From NCBI RefSeq assembly GCF_900119185.1, contig NZ_FPJE01000018.1, positions 1 to 64,000 on the forward strand: a stretch of DNA of 64,000 nt. The letters run 5' to 3'. Below are positions 7,892 through 15,106 of the stretch, piece by piece. The DNA comes from Sinomicrobium oceani (GTDB taxonomy: Bacteria; Bacteroidota; Bacteroidia; Flavobacteriales; Flavobacteriaceae). A model generated the notes under the pieces. It made no database searches. It was not told the origin of the DNA and saw only the letters and a program-made list of their open reading frames with translations. The first letter of the stretch is position 1. Every line of letters begins with the position of its first letter. Both the position numbers and the translations under genes were made by a program.

Positions 7892-7911
7892 ATTACCGGT
7901 ATAGCGGTAGA
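7892..7911. promoter_or_regulatory. Candidate HipB operator O3
   Basis: ATTACCGGTATAGCGGTAGA is the most diverged of the three sites and again lies exactly 71 bases from O2. The core TTACCG...CGGTA is symmetrical. Confidence 0.6.
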
Positions 7912-8027
7912 ATGTCATTTTCAGTACAGTATGGATGATTTCCTTTTGACCACCCTTATTGGTCTATCAACAGCATACCCCTCCCCCGCATGATTGTACC
8001 TTAAATCCGTAGGTTCATGTTAAAAAC

Positions 8028-8062
8028 AACCGCAAAGATTTGATAACAAATACTTTGCGGTT
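8028..8062 (+). terminator. Hairpin with T-run at IS1380 left end
   Basis: AACCGCAAAG (8028-8037) pairs with CTTTGCGGTT (8053-8062), a perfect 10-bp stem, and the right arm runs on into TTTTGG. It lies 5' of the transposase and could stop transcripts entering the IS from outside. Confidence 0.6.
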
Positions 8063-8104
8063 TTGGTGTTTTCACCTAAATTGGTGATGCTCAAATACAC
8101 CAAT

Positions 8105-9400
8105 ATGAAAGTAATAAAATCTAAAAATATTCCCGCATTTGGAGGGATAAATTTTGTGATTGAAGAATTTGATAGGCAAGGTTTAGGCCAATTGCTCAAC
8201 GAATAGCTCCCAAACCTTGGTTCCCAAAGTTGTTATGATTGGCGTGATATTTTATATAGTTATTGGTCTGTTTTCTTTTGTGGTGGGGATTGCGCCGAAG
8301 ATTTGTCCGGAAATTTTAAACCAAGCCTGTCCCAATCCCCGTTTTTAAAAGTTCCTAGTCCGGACAGGGTTCTGGGCAGGTTAAAGGAACTGGCACTGCC
8401 AGGAACCCTTTTTTCTACACCAAGAGGACAATTTCAACATCACTTTGCGATCAATGAAAAACTGTCGGATTTAAACCTTTCGGTATTAGATAGGTTATTT
8501 AGCTTGTCCAAAAACAAAGTTGATCTGGACTATGACAACACGGTTTGTTTTACCAAAAAACAGGATGCAGAATGTACCTACCACAAAAAACTTGGTTACA
8601 TACCCGGAGTTGGGCTTGTTGGCTCAAAAATAGTCTATGTGGAAAATCGAAATGGGAGGAGCAACGCCGCCATATTGCAAGAAGAAACCCTTGAGCGTAT
8701 GTTTGGGCACCTTGGAAGCAAGGGCATCAAAGTAAACAGGTTTAGGGCAGACAGCGCTTCTTACACTTTCAAGATCATCAAGGTCATTGAAAAACATACG
8801 GACAAATTTTACATCAAGGCCAGGATGTCCGCAGGCTTGGCCAGTACTATAGCTTCGATAAAACAATGGAAACAAATTGATAAAGAAAAGGAGGACACTT
8901 TCAGGGGAGAAACATTTTATGTCCCTTTTGAACGGGCGGCAAGGGATACCAAATCAAAGGGAGAACTAAAGGCCTACAGGTTTATCGTCACCAAGGAAAA
9001 AAGAAGGGACGGGCAGATCAATGCTTTTACGGGGGAAGCCTGTAATTATTCGGTGATCATTACCAACGATGAAGAAAGCCAAGTGGACGATACCGTGTAT
9101 TACTATAATCAACGGGGAAGCATAGAAAAAGAGTTCGATGTACTGAAAAATGATTTTGGATGGGGGAAATTACCGTTCTCTGTACTGGAACAAAATCTTG
9201 TTTACTTACAAATAACAGCCATCTGTCGTAACCTGTACCATTATATTATCCAGGCATTTTCCAAAAAGGTTAAGGGACTCTTGCCTTCCTTTAGAATTAA
9301 AAAGTTTATCTTCAGGTTTATTGCCGTACCAGCTAAATGGGTGTACCGTTCAAGGCAATGGCACTTAAAAATATATGGGGATATAGCTTTGAAAATATAG
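8105..9400 (+). pseudogene. IS1380-family transposase with in-frame amber stop
   Basis: Translation from the ATG at 8105 gives MKVIKSKNIPAFGGINF and continues in one frame to 9400, 431 codons, the normal IS1380 length. Codon 34 (8204-8206) is TAG. The frame resumes directly with LPNLGSQSCYDWRDILYSYW. DDE-transposase landmarks downstream include LDYDNTVCFTKKQDAECTYHKKLGY, FRADSASY and GEACNYSVIITND. The nonsense codon probably inactivates the enzyme unless it is read through or the downstream TTG at 8303 is used. The element would otherwise look young, because both ends are nearly perfect. Confidence 0.85.
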
Positions 9401-9616
9401 GAGATCTGTAGCAGTCGCTCCTTGAAAACATTGGTCTTTGCCTTAAAAGGATGGTTTCTTCAAGGGAAAAAATATGCCCTGTGGCCAAGCAGTTTTGTTT
9501 CCATAAAGGAACTTCCCATTCTTTTTTACCTACCTTAAGCCATCCCAAAGGGCTTCTTTTCATTTTTATCCGGAGTTGCGGATTTAAGGTACAATCGTGC
9601 GGTAGCGTAATTATTT

Positions 9617-10540
9617 TTACTGCAACACAGGGACTTCCATATAAAAGGCAGTCATGCCAATATAGTTGGTGGTAGCATTCAGTTTTTTGGTCAGTATCTT
9701 TTCTATGGTGGTCACCGGGGCATCCGGGACGTTAAAGGAACAAATACATCTTACGCGTTTGCCATTGTAGTTAAAGATAAGGCCTTCGGTGGGCGTGTCG
9801 GGGTATTGTTGGGCAAGGGCGATTTGTATAGCTTGGAGGGTTTGATTGAGTTCTTTTGTGTGAATATTATCTTCCTCATCCCGGTCATAAGTAGCATCTG
9901 CCTGACCTATGGACTTACTGCCTGGCTTTAATATACGGGCAGAAGTCATTTTTACAGCTTTTTTTTCCGGTGTACGTACCTTGATTTGATGGTATCTTTT
10001 GAGTGCACAATCATACTCAGATATAGCATATACCAGGATGATATCAAAATTTTTATCCATAAACAGGTATTTCCAAAAAGGCACCTCTCTAAATACAATA
10101 TTGGCAACATTATTAGTAAGCTCTTCACCATCACCGGTATTAAATGGAAGATTTTTTAGTTTTCCATCGCTCCTATCCGGCCCGTAGGAATACAACTGAT
10201 ATTCTACATAACTTCTTTTTAAGGTATCATCCTCCACATCTACAGTATCGATCTTTATATTATAGCCGTATTTTTCTATAAATTGTGTTTTCCCTTCACG
10301 TTCATTGTGAATATCTTCCAGGATTTCCGCCATTTCCTTTTTATTGCGAGGCCATACTTCTCCATATTCGTCATGGCTGTCCGTGATATCCAGTATAATA
10401 TCATCCTCGACAAAAGAAGACTTATAATCCTCTAAATAGTTTTGTAAATCCGTGTACCGGTAATACTGGTATCCTAAAAAGAATAGTATTAGCACGGTTA
10501 AAATTACCAGGCCTGTTTTAATACCCTTTATATTCTTCAT
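9617..10540 (-). CDS. Membrane-anchored protein of unknown function, paralogue A
   Basis: The family is not recognised. The 307-residue protein has one N-terminal membrane segment (about residues 8-25, TGLVILTVLILFFLGYQYY) and then a soluble domain likely outside the cytoplasm. The last 70 residues (from QYPDTPTEGLIFNYNGKRV to YMEVPVLQ) are almost the same as in paralogue B just upstream, with about 9 base differences over roughly 195 bases, while the first two thirds are only moderately similar (shared EKYGYNI, YSYGPD, LKNLPFN and YLFMDKNFD). The start overlaps the remnant of a partner gene, and the IS1380 element abuts the 3' end. Confidence 0.75.
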   Translation of the reverse strand: MKNIKGIKTGLVILTVLILFFLGYQYYRYTDLQNYLEDYKSSFVEDDIILDITDSHDEYGEVWPRNKKEMAEILEDIHNEREGKTQFIEKYGYNIKIDTVDVEDDTLKRSYVEYQLYSYGPDRSDGKLKNLPFNTGDGEELTNNVANIVFREVPFWKYLFMDKNFDIILVYAISEYDCALKRYHQIKVRTPEKKAVKMTSARILKPGSKSIGQADATYDRDEEDNIHTKELNQTLQAIQIALAQQYPDTPTEGLIFNYNGKRVRCICSFNVPDAPVTTIEKILTKKLNATTNYIGMTAFYMEVPVLQ

Positions 10541-10728
10541 TAAACAACTCTTTATACACTTGTTTAAATGCTGTCTTATCCTCGATTTTTATTATGATTG
10601 TTGGTTTGTCTTGCTTTCCATAGAATTCAAACCAATTATATCTTGAATTATCCCTTTTTTCATCATATTTAATATGGTGTATGGTATTACTGTAGCCCTG
10701 ATGGAAGCGAGCCCCGGATGGTATACAT
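10518..10728 (-). pseudogene. 3' remnant of a second copy of the 269-residue partner gene
   Basis: Reading leftward from 10728, an open frame without a start codon gives YSNTIHHIKYDEKR, RYNWFEFYG, PTIIIKIEDKTAFKQVYKEL and FNEEYKGY before a stop at 10518. This matches the C-terminus of the complete gene at 11662-12471 (NTLSHIES, KYNVFKFTG, MIYIQMDREAFKQVYKEI, GDEYRD). It shows that a two-gene unit was duplicated and that the first gene of the second unit lost all but its last 60 codons. Its stop lies 22 bases inside the next gene. Confidence 0.8.
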
Positions 10729-10732
10729 TATT

Positions 10733-11650
10733 TTACTGCAACACAGGGACTTCCATATAAAAGGCCGTCATGCCTATATAGTTGGCGGTAGCATTTAGTT
10801 TTTCGGTGAGTATCTTTTCTATAGTGGTCACCGGGGCATCCGGGACGTTAAAGGAACAAATACATCTTACGCGTTTGCCATTGTAGTTAAAAATAAGGCC
10901 TTCGGTGGGCGTGTCGGGATATTGTTCCGTTAGATTTTCCCGGATGGTTTTGAGGGTTTGGTTAAACGTTTTGGTATATGAGTTTTCCTTATCTTCTTCA
11001 TATTTTTTAATATAGGTAATATCCAAAGGACCATTTCTTTTCTGAACAGGTTTTATGATATAGGCATCTTGCATTCTTCCTGATTTCGATTGGGGAGCTC
11101 CACTATTTACCTGGCTGTATTTTTTATTCTCGCAATTATAATACGGAGAAGCATACACAAGAACGACATCGAAGTTTTTATCCATAAAAAGATACTCCCA
11201 AAAAGTGATTTCTTTTATGGGAATTCCCCAGGGAGTATACTCCATTGGAAGATTGTTGAAAGGAAGGTTTTTTAGCTGGTCGTCTTTTTTATCTGGTCCG
11301 TAAGAATACAGTTTGTATGCTATATACTTTACTTTCAAGGTATCCGTGTCGATCATTACGGTATCTATATGGATGTTGTAACCGTATTTCTCTATATATA
11401 GCCGGTCTGTCTGGCCATTCAAAAATTTTATCCTGTCCAAAACCGAGTCCAGATCCTTTTTATTCTTGGGCCACAACTCCCCATAATGATCGAATGAAGA
11501 GGTAAGGGCTGTACTTACAGATAATTCATTACCGGAATTTTTAAACTGCTTTATGAATTCCCGGAAAGAAGTAAACTGATAATATTGATATCCTATATAG
11601 GATAACAGGGTTATGACCAATAAGGATAATATAACTTTAATGATCTTCAT
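10733..11650 (-). CDS. Membrane-anchored protein of unknown function, paralogue B
   Basis: This 305-residue protein has the same plan as paralogue A: an N-terminal membrane segment (KVILSLLVITLLSYIGYQYY, about residues 4-23) and a soluble remainder with the shared C-terminal block ending YMEVPVLQ. It begins 11 bases after the stop of the 269-residue gene and is presumably cotranscribed with it. The near-identical C-termini and diverged middle parts suggest gene conversion at the 3' end. Function unknown. Confidence 0.75.
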   Translation of the reverse strand: MKIIKVILSLLVITLLSYIGYQYYQFTSFREFIKQFKNSGNELSVSTALTSSFDHYGELWPKNKKDLDSVLDRIKFLNGQTDRLYIEKYGYNIHIDTVMIDTDTLKVKYIAYKLYSYGPDKKDDQLKNLPFNNLPMEYTPWGIPIKEITFWEYLFMDKNFDVVLVYASPYYNCENKKYSQVNSGAPQSKSGRMQDAYIIKPVQKRNGPLDITYIKKYEEDKENSYTKTFNQTLKTIRENLTEQYPDTPTEGLIFNYNGKRVRCICSFNVPDAPVTTIEKILTEKLNATANYIGMTAFYMEVPVLQ

Positions 11651-11661
11651 TACAAACTTGT

Positions 11662-12471
11662 TTAGTCTCTATACTCATCACCCATTATCTCCTTATAAAC
11701 TTGCTTAAAAGCCTCGCGGTCCATCTGTATATATATCATAGGCTGGTTTATGCCAATCGTGGGGCCCGTAAACTTGAATACGTTATATTTTGAATGTCCT
11801 TTCCTGATTTCGGCAGATTCTATGTGGCTAAGCGTATTTGGAGCATCTACTCTTGGGTCCAGCGGGTCGAAACTCACATTTGCAGTAAAAACAATGCCTT
11901 CATACTCCAATTTTAGAATCGCTCCATGGATAGCACCTTCTTTGATACCGAAGGCACGCCCTGTCCCATAGTATTGTCCACTTCCCCTGACGCTCAAATC
12001 AATAGGCTCGAAATTATTGTTTACGCTGTCTACTCTATTTTTTATGGCATCAAATATTTTTTCCAGCAATTTCTTCAAATCTTCATTCCGGGCACTATAA
12101 AACGAATCTTTATCTATATCCGGAGCCCCTATGTATTTACGGTACAACCTGCTTAGGCCATTCGACGCACTGTTTTGATAGTCTTTCCATACGTCACCCT
12201 CATTTGGCCCTACGTAATCAAAACCATCGGGTGTATTTTCTTCTGAAGTAACATCTTCTTTCCAAACGTATCGGCCGGTTTTTTTCTCCTTAGTCCAGTC
12301 AAACGGTTCTTCTCCCCTGGTATTTTTAAAGGGCATATCAATTAGTGAATCTTCACCGGGAATATCAGGACTTCGTTTAATGTGAAAATGAAGATCTATA
12401 TCCATACCTGTCGTCCGATGAATCTCTAACCAGCTTTCAATGTCCTTTATGGAGTGTACGGTAAACTCCAT
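11662..12471 (-). CDS. Protein of unknown function, 269 residues
   Basis: The family is not recognised. There is no signal peptide or membrane segment, so it is probably cytoplasmic or exported by another route. Visible features are an acidic, aromatic first half (EPFDWTKEKKTGRYVW, GPNEGDVWKDYQNS) and a C-terminal FKQVYKEIMGDEY helix conserved in the remnant copy. It is first in a leftward operon with the membrane proteins. The repeated pairing of this gene with a membrane-anchored protein suggests the two work together. Confidence 0.65.
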   Translation of the reverse strand: MEFTVHSIKDIESWLEIHRTTGMDIDLHFHIKRSPDIPGEDSLIDMPFKNTRGEEPFDWTKEKKTGRYVWKEDVTSEENTPDGFDYVGPNEGDVWKDYQNSASNGLSRLYRKYIGAPDIDKDSFYSARNEDLKKLLEKIFDAIKNRVDSVNNNFEPIDLSVRGSGQYYGTGRAFGIKEGAIHGAILKLEYEGIVFTANVSFDPLDPRVDAPNTLSHIESAEIRKGHSKYNVFKFTGPTIGINQPMIYIQMDREAFKQVYKEIMGDEYRD

Positions 12472-12557
12472 AATTTTTTAGATTTACACGGGGTAGTATC
12501 AACTCATAAATATAAAGATTTTTCTGATATACGGTAAGAATTCCCGGGACATTGCTC

Positions 12558-12657
12558 CTGCTACCGCCGGTTTGCAACTGGTAGCGGGCATGCGTACGTA
12601 ATGCGTCTTAGCACAAAAAGCTATGATTGCATAGTGTTGTTTTTATATTTTTAGGAA
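12558..12657 (+). repeat. REP-like element, copy 1
   Basis: A stem made of GCTACC (12560-12565) and GGTAGC is followed by GGGCATGCGTACGTAATGC and an AGCACAAAAAGCTATG segment. The same order recurs at 14485 and 16681. It precedes a transposase remnant, the usual arrangement of a REP repeat with its RAYT. Confidence 0.75.
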
Positions 12658-12668
12658 AGGGAGTGCCA

Positions 12669-12787
12669 ATGTATGCCTACTATTTTATGCCGAACCATGT
12701 GCATTTTATATTGCGATCGGCCGGCGAAGATCCTTCAGGTGTTTTGGTCGATTTCAGGAAATACACCTCAACCTGTCTTATTTTGCA
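12669..12787 (+). pseudogene. RAYT (Y1/HUH transposase) remnant with the HxH motif
   Basis: The frame reads YAYYFMPNHVHFILRS and then VLVDFRKYTS, the characteristic HUH segment and following helix of REP-associated tyrosine transposases. The N-terminus before it and everything after YTSTC are missing, and the 3' end runs into the end of the Fic gene on the other strand. It cannot be active. Confidence 0.75.
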
Positions 12788-14340
12788 CCCGGCAAGGCGG
12801 CGACCGGTTTTCCCTGTAACCTGTCATTGACCAACCTACTGATAAAAGCTGTAAAAGGTTTGAGATCCTGTTCCACGCTTGCCTTTTCCAATGCCTGCAT
12901 ATATTCGTCCCGGCTTTCCACTGGTATCACCGTCCACGGGTATCCTCCGGAAGCCAACATGACATTCATCAGAAAACGCCCCATACGTCCGTTGCCATCC
13001 ATATAGGGATGGATGAACACAAATATAAAATGGCCCAATACAGCACGAACGGATGCTTCGGGCTCCTCTTCGAGGAGTTCGAATAATACGGGCATGGTAT
13101 CTCGCATGGCATCTACATGCAACGGAACGTGTTTGGAATTGCCGATATACACCTGATGATTACGGTAGCCCGACAAATCGGAAGTCTTCAGCAAGCCTGC
13201 GGTCACACTCGGGTCAAACAACTGCCTGTACCATTTGGAATGGTCTTTATCGGCCTGTACGGCCGGGTTGCCCCCTTCCAATATAGCTTTAATACTTTCC
13301 TTTACCGATTGAAAGGCCTGGTAATATCCCCTGGCGGCCATGGCATCACGTTGTTTACGGTCTTCTTCACTTTCTTCGGTGTTCCACCGGCCGGAACTTA
13401 CTTTTGCAATCAACTCTGGTGTTACACGATAGCGTTCAATAGACAGCGAATGATAGGCATCCGCCAGGTAAATGTCATCTACATCTTTCATAAATGCTTC
13501 ATGGTCGGCTTGTATCCCGGGAGCCTTGGGAAAATTCGAAATGACCTCTTCACGCATCCGTGTCCACATCAAACGGATGCGATTGGCGTATGGCGAGTGT
13601 TCCCTCGCGGGCAACTTCAGTTCCAGCCTGGTGTCAAAAGGATCTTCTTCCCGGATATCATAATCTGCTTGCTTAAAAGTATCCATAATCTGATCGGCTA
13701 TCTTATCCCTGCCCATATTGCGGAATGCTCCGGCCAATCTTCCGGCCAGCGTGGTATGGCCGTTTTCCAACAGTACGGGTAAGAGTTCCGATGCATTGCG
13801 TATCAGGGATAATGCAGTCCGGGTATCTATGGCATTTCGGGTATATACCGAGGCGCCGGCATAGATCAGGGAGGCTTGTAAGTTATACATACGGATACCT
13901 TTTTCTATGACTATTTGCTCTGCTGTCGGAATCCTGGTCTTGAGATTGAACAGGGAGGTATTGTATGGCAATGGGGTTGGCTTATTGTTACCGTCTGGTG
14001 ACCGGACAAGTAATTGCTGTGGCACCGTCCAGTTCCCGGCATGGAGTAACAAGGACTGATCTGCCGAAAGGCACCAATGATCGCCATATTTACGCTGAAG
14101 GAAACGAGCGATAAACTCCCAATACGAACTATACCATGCGGTAGTCTCACCGTCTATCTCATTGGGATCAGTAGCTATGTACCACCCTTTGGTCACTTCA
14201 CGTATAAAACCGTTCTTCACCAATAATTGACGGTGCTTGGAATTGGGTATATCCTCGGTATGGATACCTACTGTCCCCCGATCCTGTAAGCTTTTTAGAA
14301 AGGTAAGTGCTTCTACAAATCGTTCTCTCGGTGTTGCCAT
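12778..14340 (-). CDS. Fic-domain protein fused to an AbiEi-like N-terminal region
   Basis: The protein has 520 residues. The N-terminal 220 residues begin with a winged-helix-like segment (TEDIPNSKHRQLLVKNGFIREVTKGWYIA), followed by WCLSADQSLLLHAGNW and a further region like AbiEi antitoxins. The C-terminal half is a Fic domain with HPYMDGNGRMGRF starting at His444, matching HPFxDGNGRxGR, so AMP-transfer to protein targets is expected. An inhibitory-helix-like SLSIERYRVT occurs before it, with arginine where glycine or asparagine is usual. The protein therefore looks like a toxin-type enzyme carrying its own DNA-binding regulator. Three phased direct repeats and a palindrome lie upstream. 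Confidence 0.8.
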   Translation of the reverse strand: MATPRERFVEALTFLKSLQDRGTVGIHTEDIPNSKHRQLLVKNGFIREVTKGWYIATDPNEIDGETTAWYSSYWEFIARFLQRKYGDHWCLSADQSLLLHAGNWTVPQQLLVRSPDGNNKPTPLPYNTSLFNLKTRIPTAEQIVIEKGIRMYNLQASLIYAGASVYTRNAIDTRTALSLIRNASELLPVLLENGHTTLAGRLAGAFRNMGRDKIADQIMDTFKQADYDIREEDPFDTRLELKLPAREHSPYANRIRLMWTRMREEVISNFPKAPGIQADHEAFMKDVDDIYLADAYHSLSIERYRVTPELIAKVSSGRWNTEESEEDRKQRDAMAARGYYQAFQSVKESIKAILEGGNPAVQADKDHSKWYRQLFDPSVTAGLLKTSDLSGYRNHQVYIGNSKHVPLHVDAMRDTMPVLFELLEEEPEASVRAVLGHFIFVFIHPYMDGNGRMGRFLMNVMLASGGYPWTVIPVESRDEYMQALEKASVEQDLKPFTAFISRLVNDRLQGKPVAALPGAK

Positions 14341-14412
14341 GATATTATATGCTCTATAGTTATACTTTGCTGTTCTAACGGATTATTCTTAGTTTTTGAT
14401 TCCGTGGAAATA

Positions 14413-14470
14413 TTAGCAAACATAAATGTACTAAATTTAGTAAACACACACGTTCTGTTTTTAGCAAATA
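14413..14470. promoter_or_regulatory. Three direct repeats spaced 24 bp plus a perfect palindrome
   Basis: TTAGCAAACA (14413), TTAGTAAACA (14437) and TTAGCAAATA (14461) are spaced exactly 24 bases apart, and the middle copy is half of the perfect 14-base palindrome TACTAAATTTAGTA (14429-14442). They lie 73-130 bases upstream of the fused AbiEi-Fic gene, whose N-terminal winged helix is a plausible binder. Confidence 0.55.
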
Positions 14471-14484
14471 ATAACAACGCGCTC

Positions 14485-14582
14485 TGTTACTGCCAGTTTT
14501 CAACTGGTAGCGGGTATGCGTACGTAATGCGCCTCAGCACAAAAAGCTATGCTTTAATAGTATAGTTTTTGTATGTTCAGGA
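14485..14582 (+). repeat. REP-like element, copy 2
   Basis: It starts with the stem TACTGCCAGTT-TTC-AACTGGTAG and continues GCGGGTATGCGTACGTAATG, then AAAAAGCTATGC...GTATAGTTTTT, itself an imperfect hairpin with a T-run. It is nearly identical to copy 3 and less so to copy 1. It ends at an ATGAGCAGAAACTACAA transposase start. Confidence 0.75.
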
Positions 14583-14773
14583 CATGAGCAGAAACTACAA
14601 ATTTTATAACAGGTGCCGGCACCGGTTTTGTGACCGGGCCAACGGAATGGAAATATAGCAGCGCGAGAAATTTTGCCGGGGATTATACCGTTTTGGAAAT
14701 AGACAATATGGGTTTTTTGGGTTCGTTAGTTGCTGGCCTACTGTTGTGGCCACCAGTTGCAAACCGGCGGTAG
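14583..14773 (+). pseudogene. RAYT remnant reduced to its two ends
   Basis: The start codon is followed by SRNYKFYN, the usual RAYT N-terminus. After an internal deletion, another frame gives GFVTGPTEWKYSSARNFAGDY and VLEIDNMGFLGS, the usual RAYT C-terminus. The catalytic HUH and tyrosine regions are gone. The C-terminal frame reads on to a TAG at 14771 within an inverted REP. Confidence 0.75.
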
Positions 14774-14774
14774 C
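14752..14774 (-). repeat. REP-like element, inverted partial copy
   Basis: The opposite strand reads GCTACCGCCGGTTTGCAACTG, matching the stem of copy 1. With copy 2 it brackets the transposase remnant in opposite orientations, as in a minimal REP-transposase unit. Confidence 0.65.
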
Positions 14775-14999
14775 GAGAGGAGATGCTGTGGTTGCTGAGC
14801 ATGCTAAGTAAAGGCATCCAATAGGTAGATGGCAGGGACCACTGAAATGTATTCCTTAAAAAATGCCATGGAAACCGGTATTGCATCGGGCAAGAAAAAT
14901 ATCCCCGGAGCAACCGTTGATGATCTGACCCCATAAAGGGCTATAAAAGACCCGACTGCAAAAGAATGTAACCATAATTCACACCACCCCTATAAAAAC

Positions 15000-15106
15000 A
15001 ATCGTTTTTCATGGAAAGTAATCGTTTTTCATACTATATTTGTCATTGAATTTCATGATGAACAATTATGAGTAATTATTTTTCACGAAAAGTAACCGTT
15101 TTTCAT
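15000..15106 (+). repeat. 33-bp repeat upstream of and within the start of the second Fic gene
   Basis: Bases 15000-15032 and 15074-15106 match at 28 of 33 positions. Each contains the ATCGTTTTTCAT-type motif, present at 15001, 15021 and 15095. The second copy encodes residues 3-13 of the Fic protein (NYFSRKVTVFH); the first would encode NRFSWKVIVFH. It is either a duplication of the gene's 5' end or a repeated regulator site that extends into the coding region. Confidence 0.6.

Larger units (their letters stand above)
7986..9602 (+). mobile_element. IS1380-family insertion sequence, complete ends
   Basis: Terminal inverted repeats of 24 bases occupy 7986-8009 and 9579-9602 and differ at one position; the inner part reads TACCTTAAATCCG. 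The element is about 1.6 kb with a single transposase frame, the normal size for IS1380. No clear target duplication was found at the outer edges. It sits between the hipBST promoter region and the 3' end of a membrane-protein gene, with its right end about 14 bases beyond that gene's stop codon. Confidence 0.85.

Noticed and set aside
7750-7911. Evenly spaced repeats as a CRISPR array
   Set aside because: Units are only 20 bp, diverged and palindromic, there are just three, and no cas genes are present. Operators fit better.
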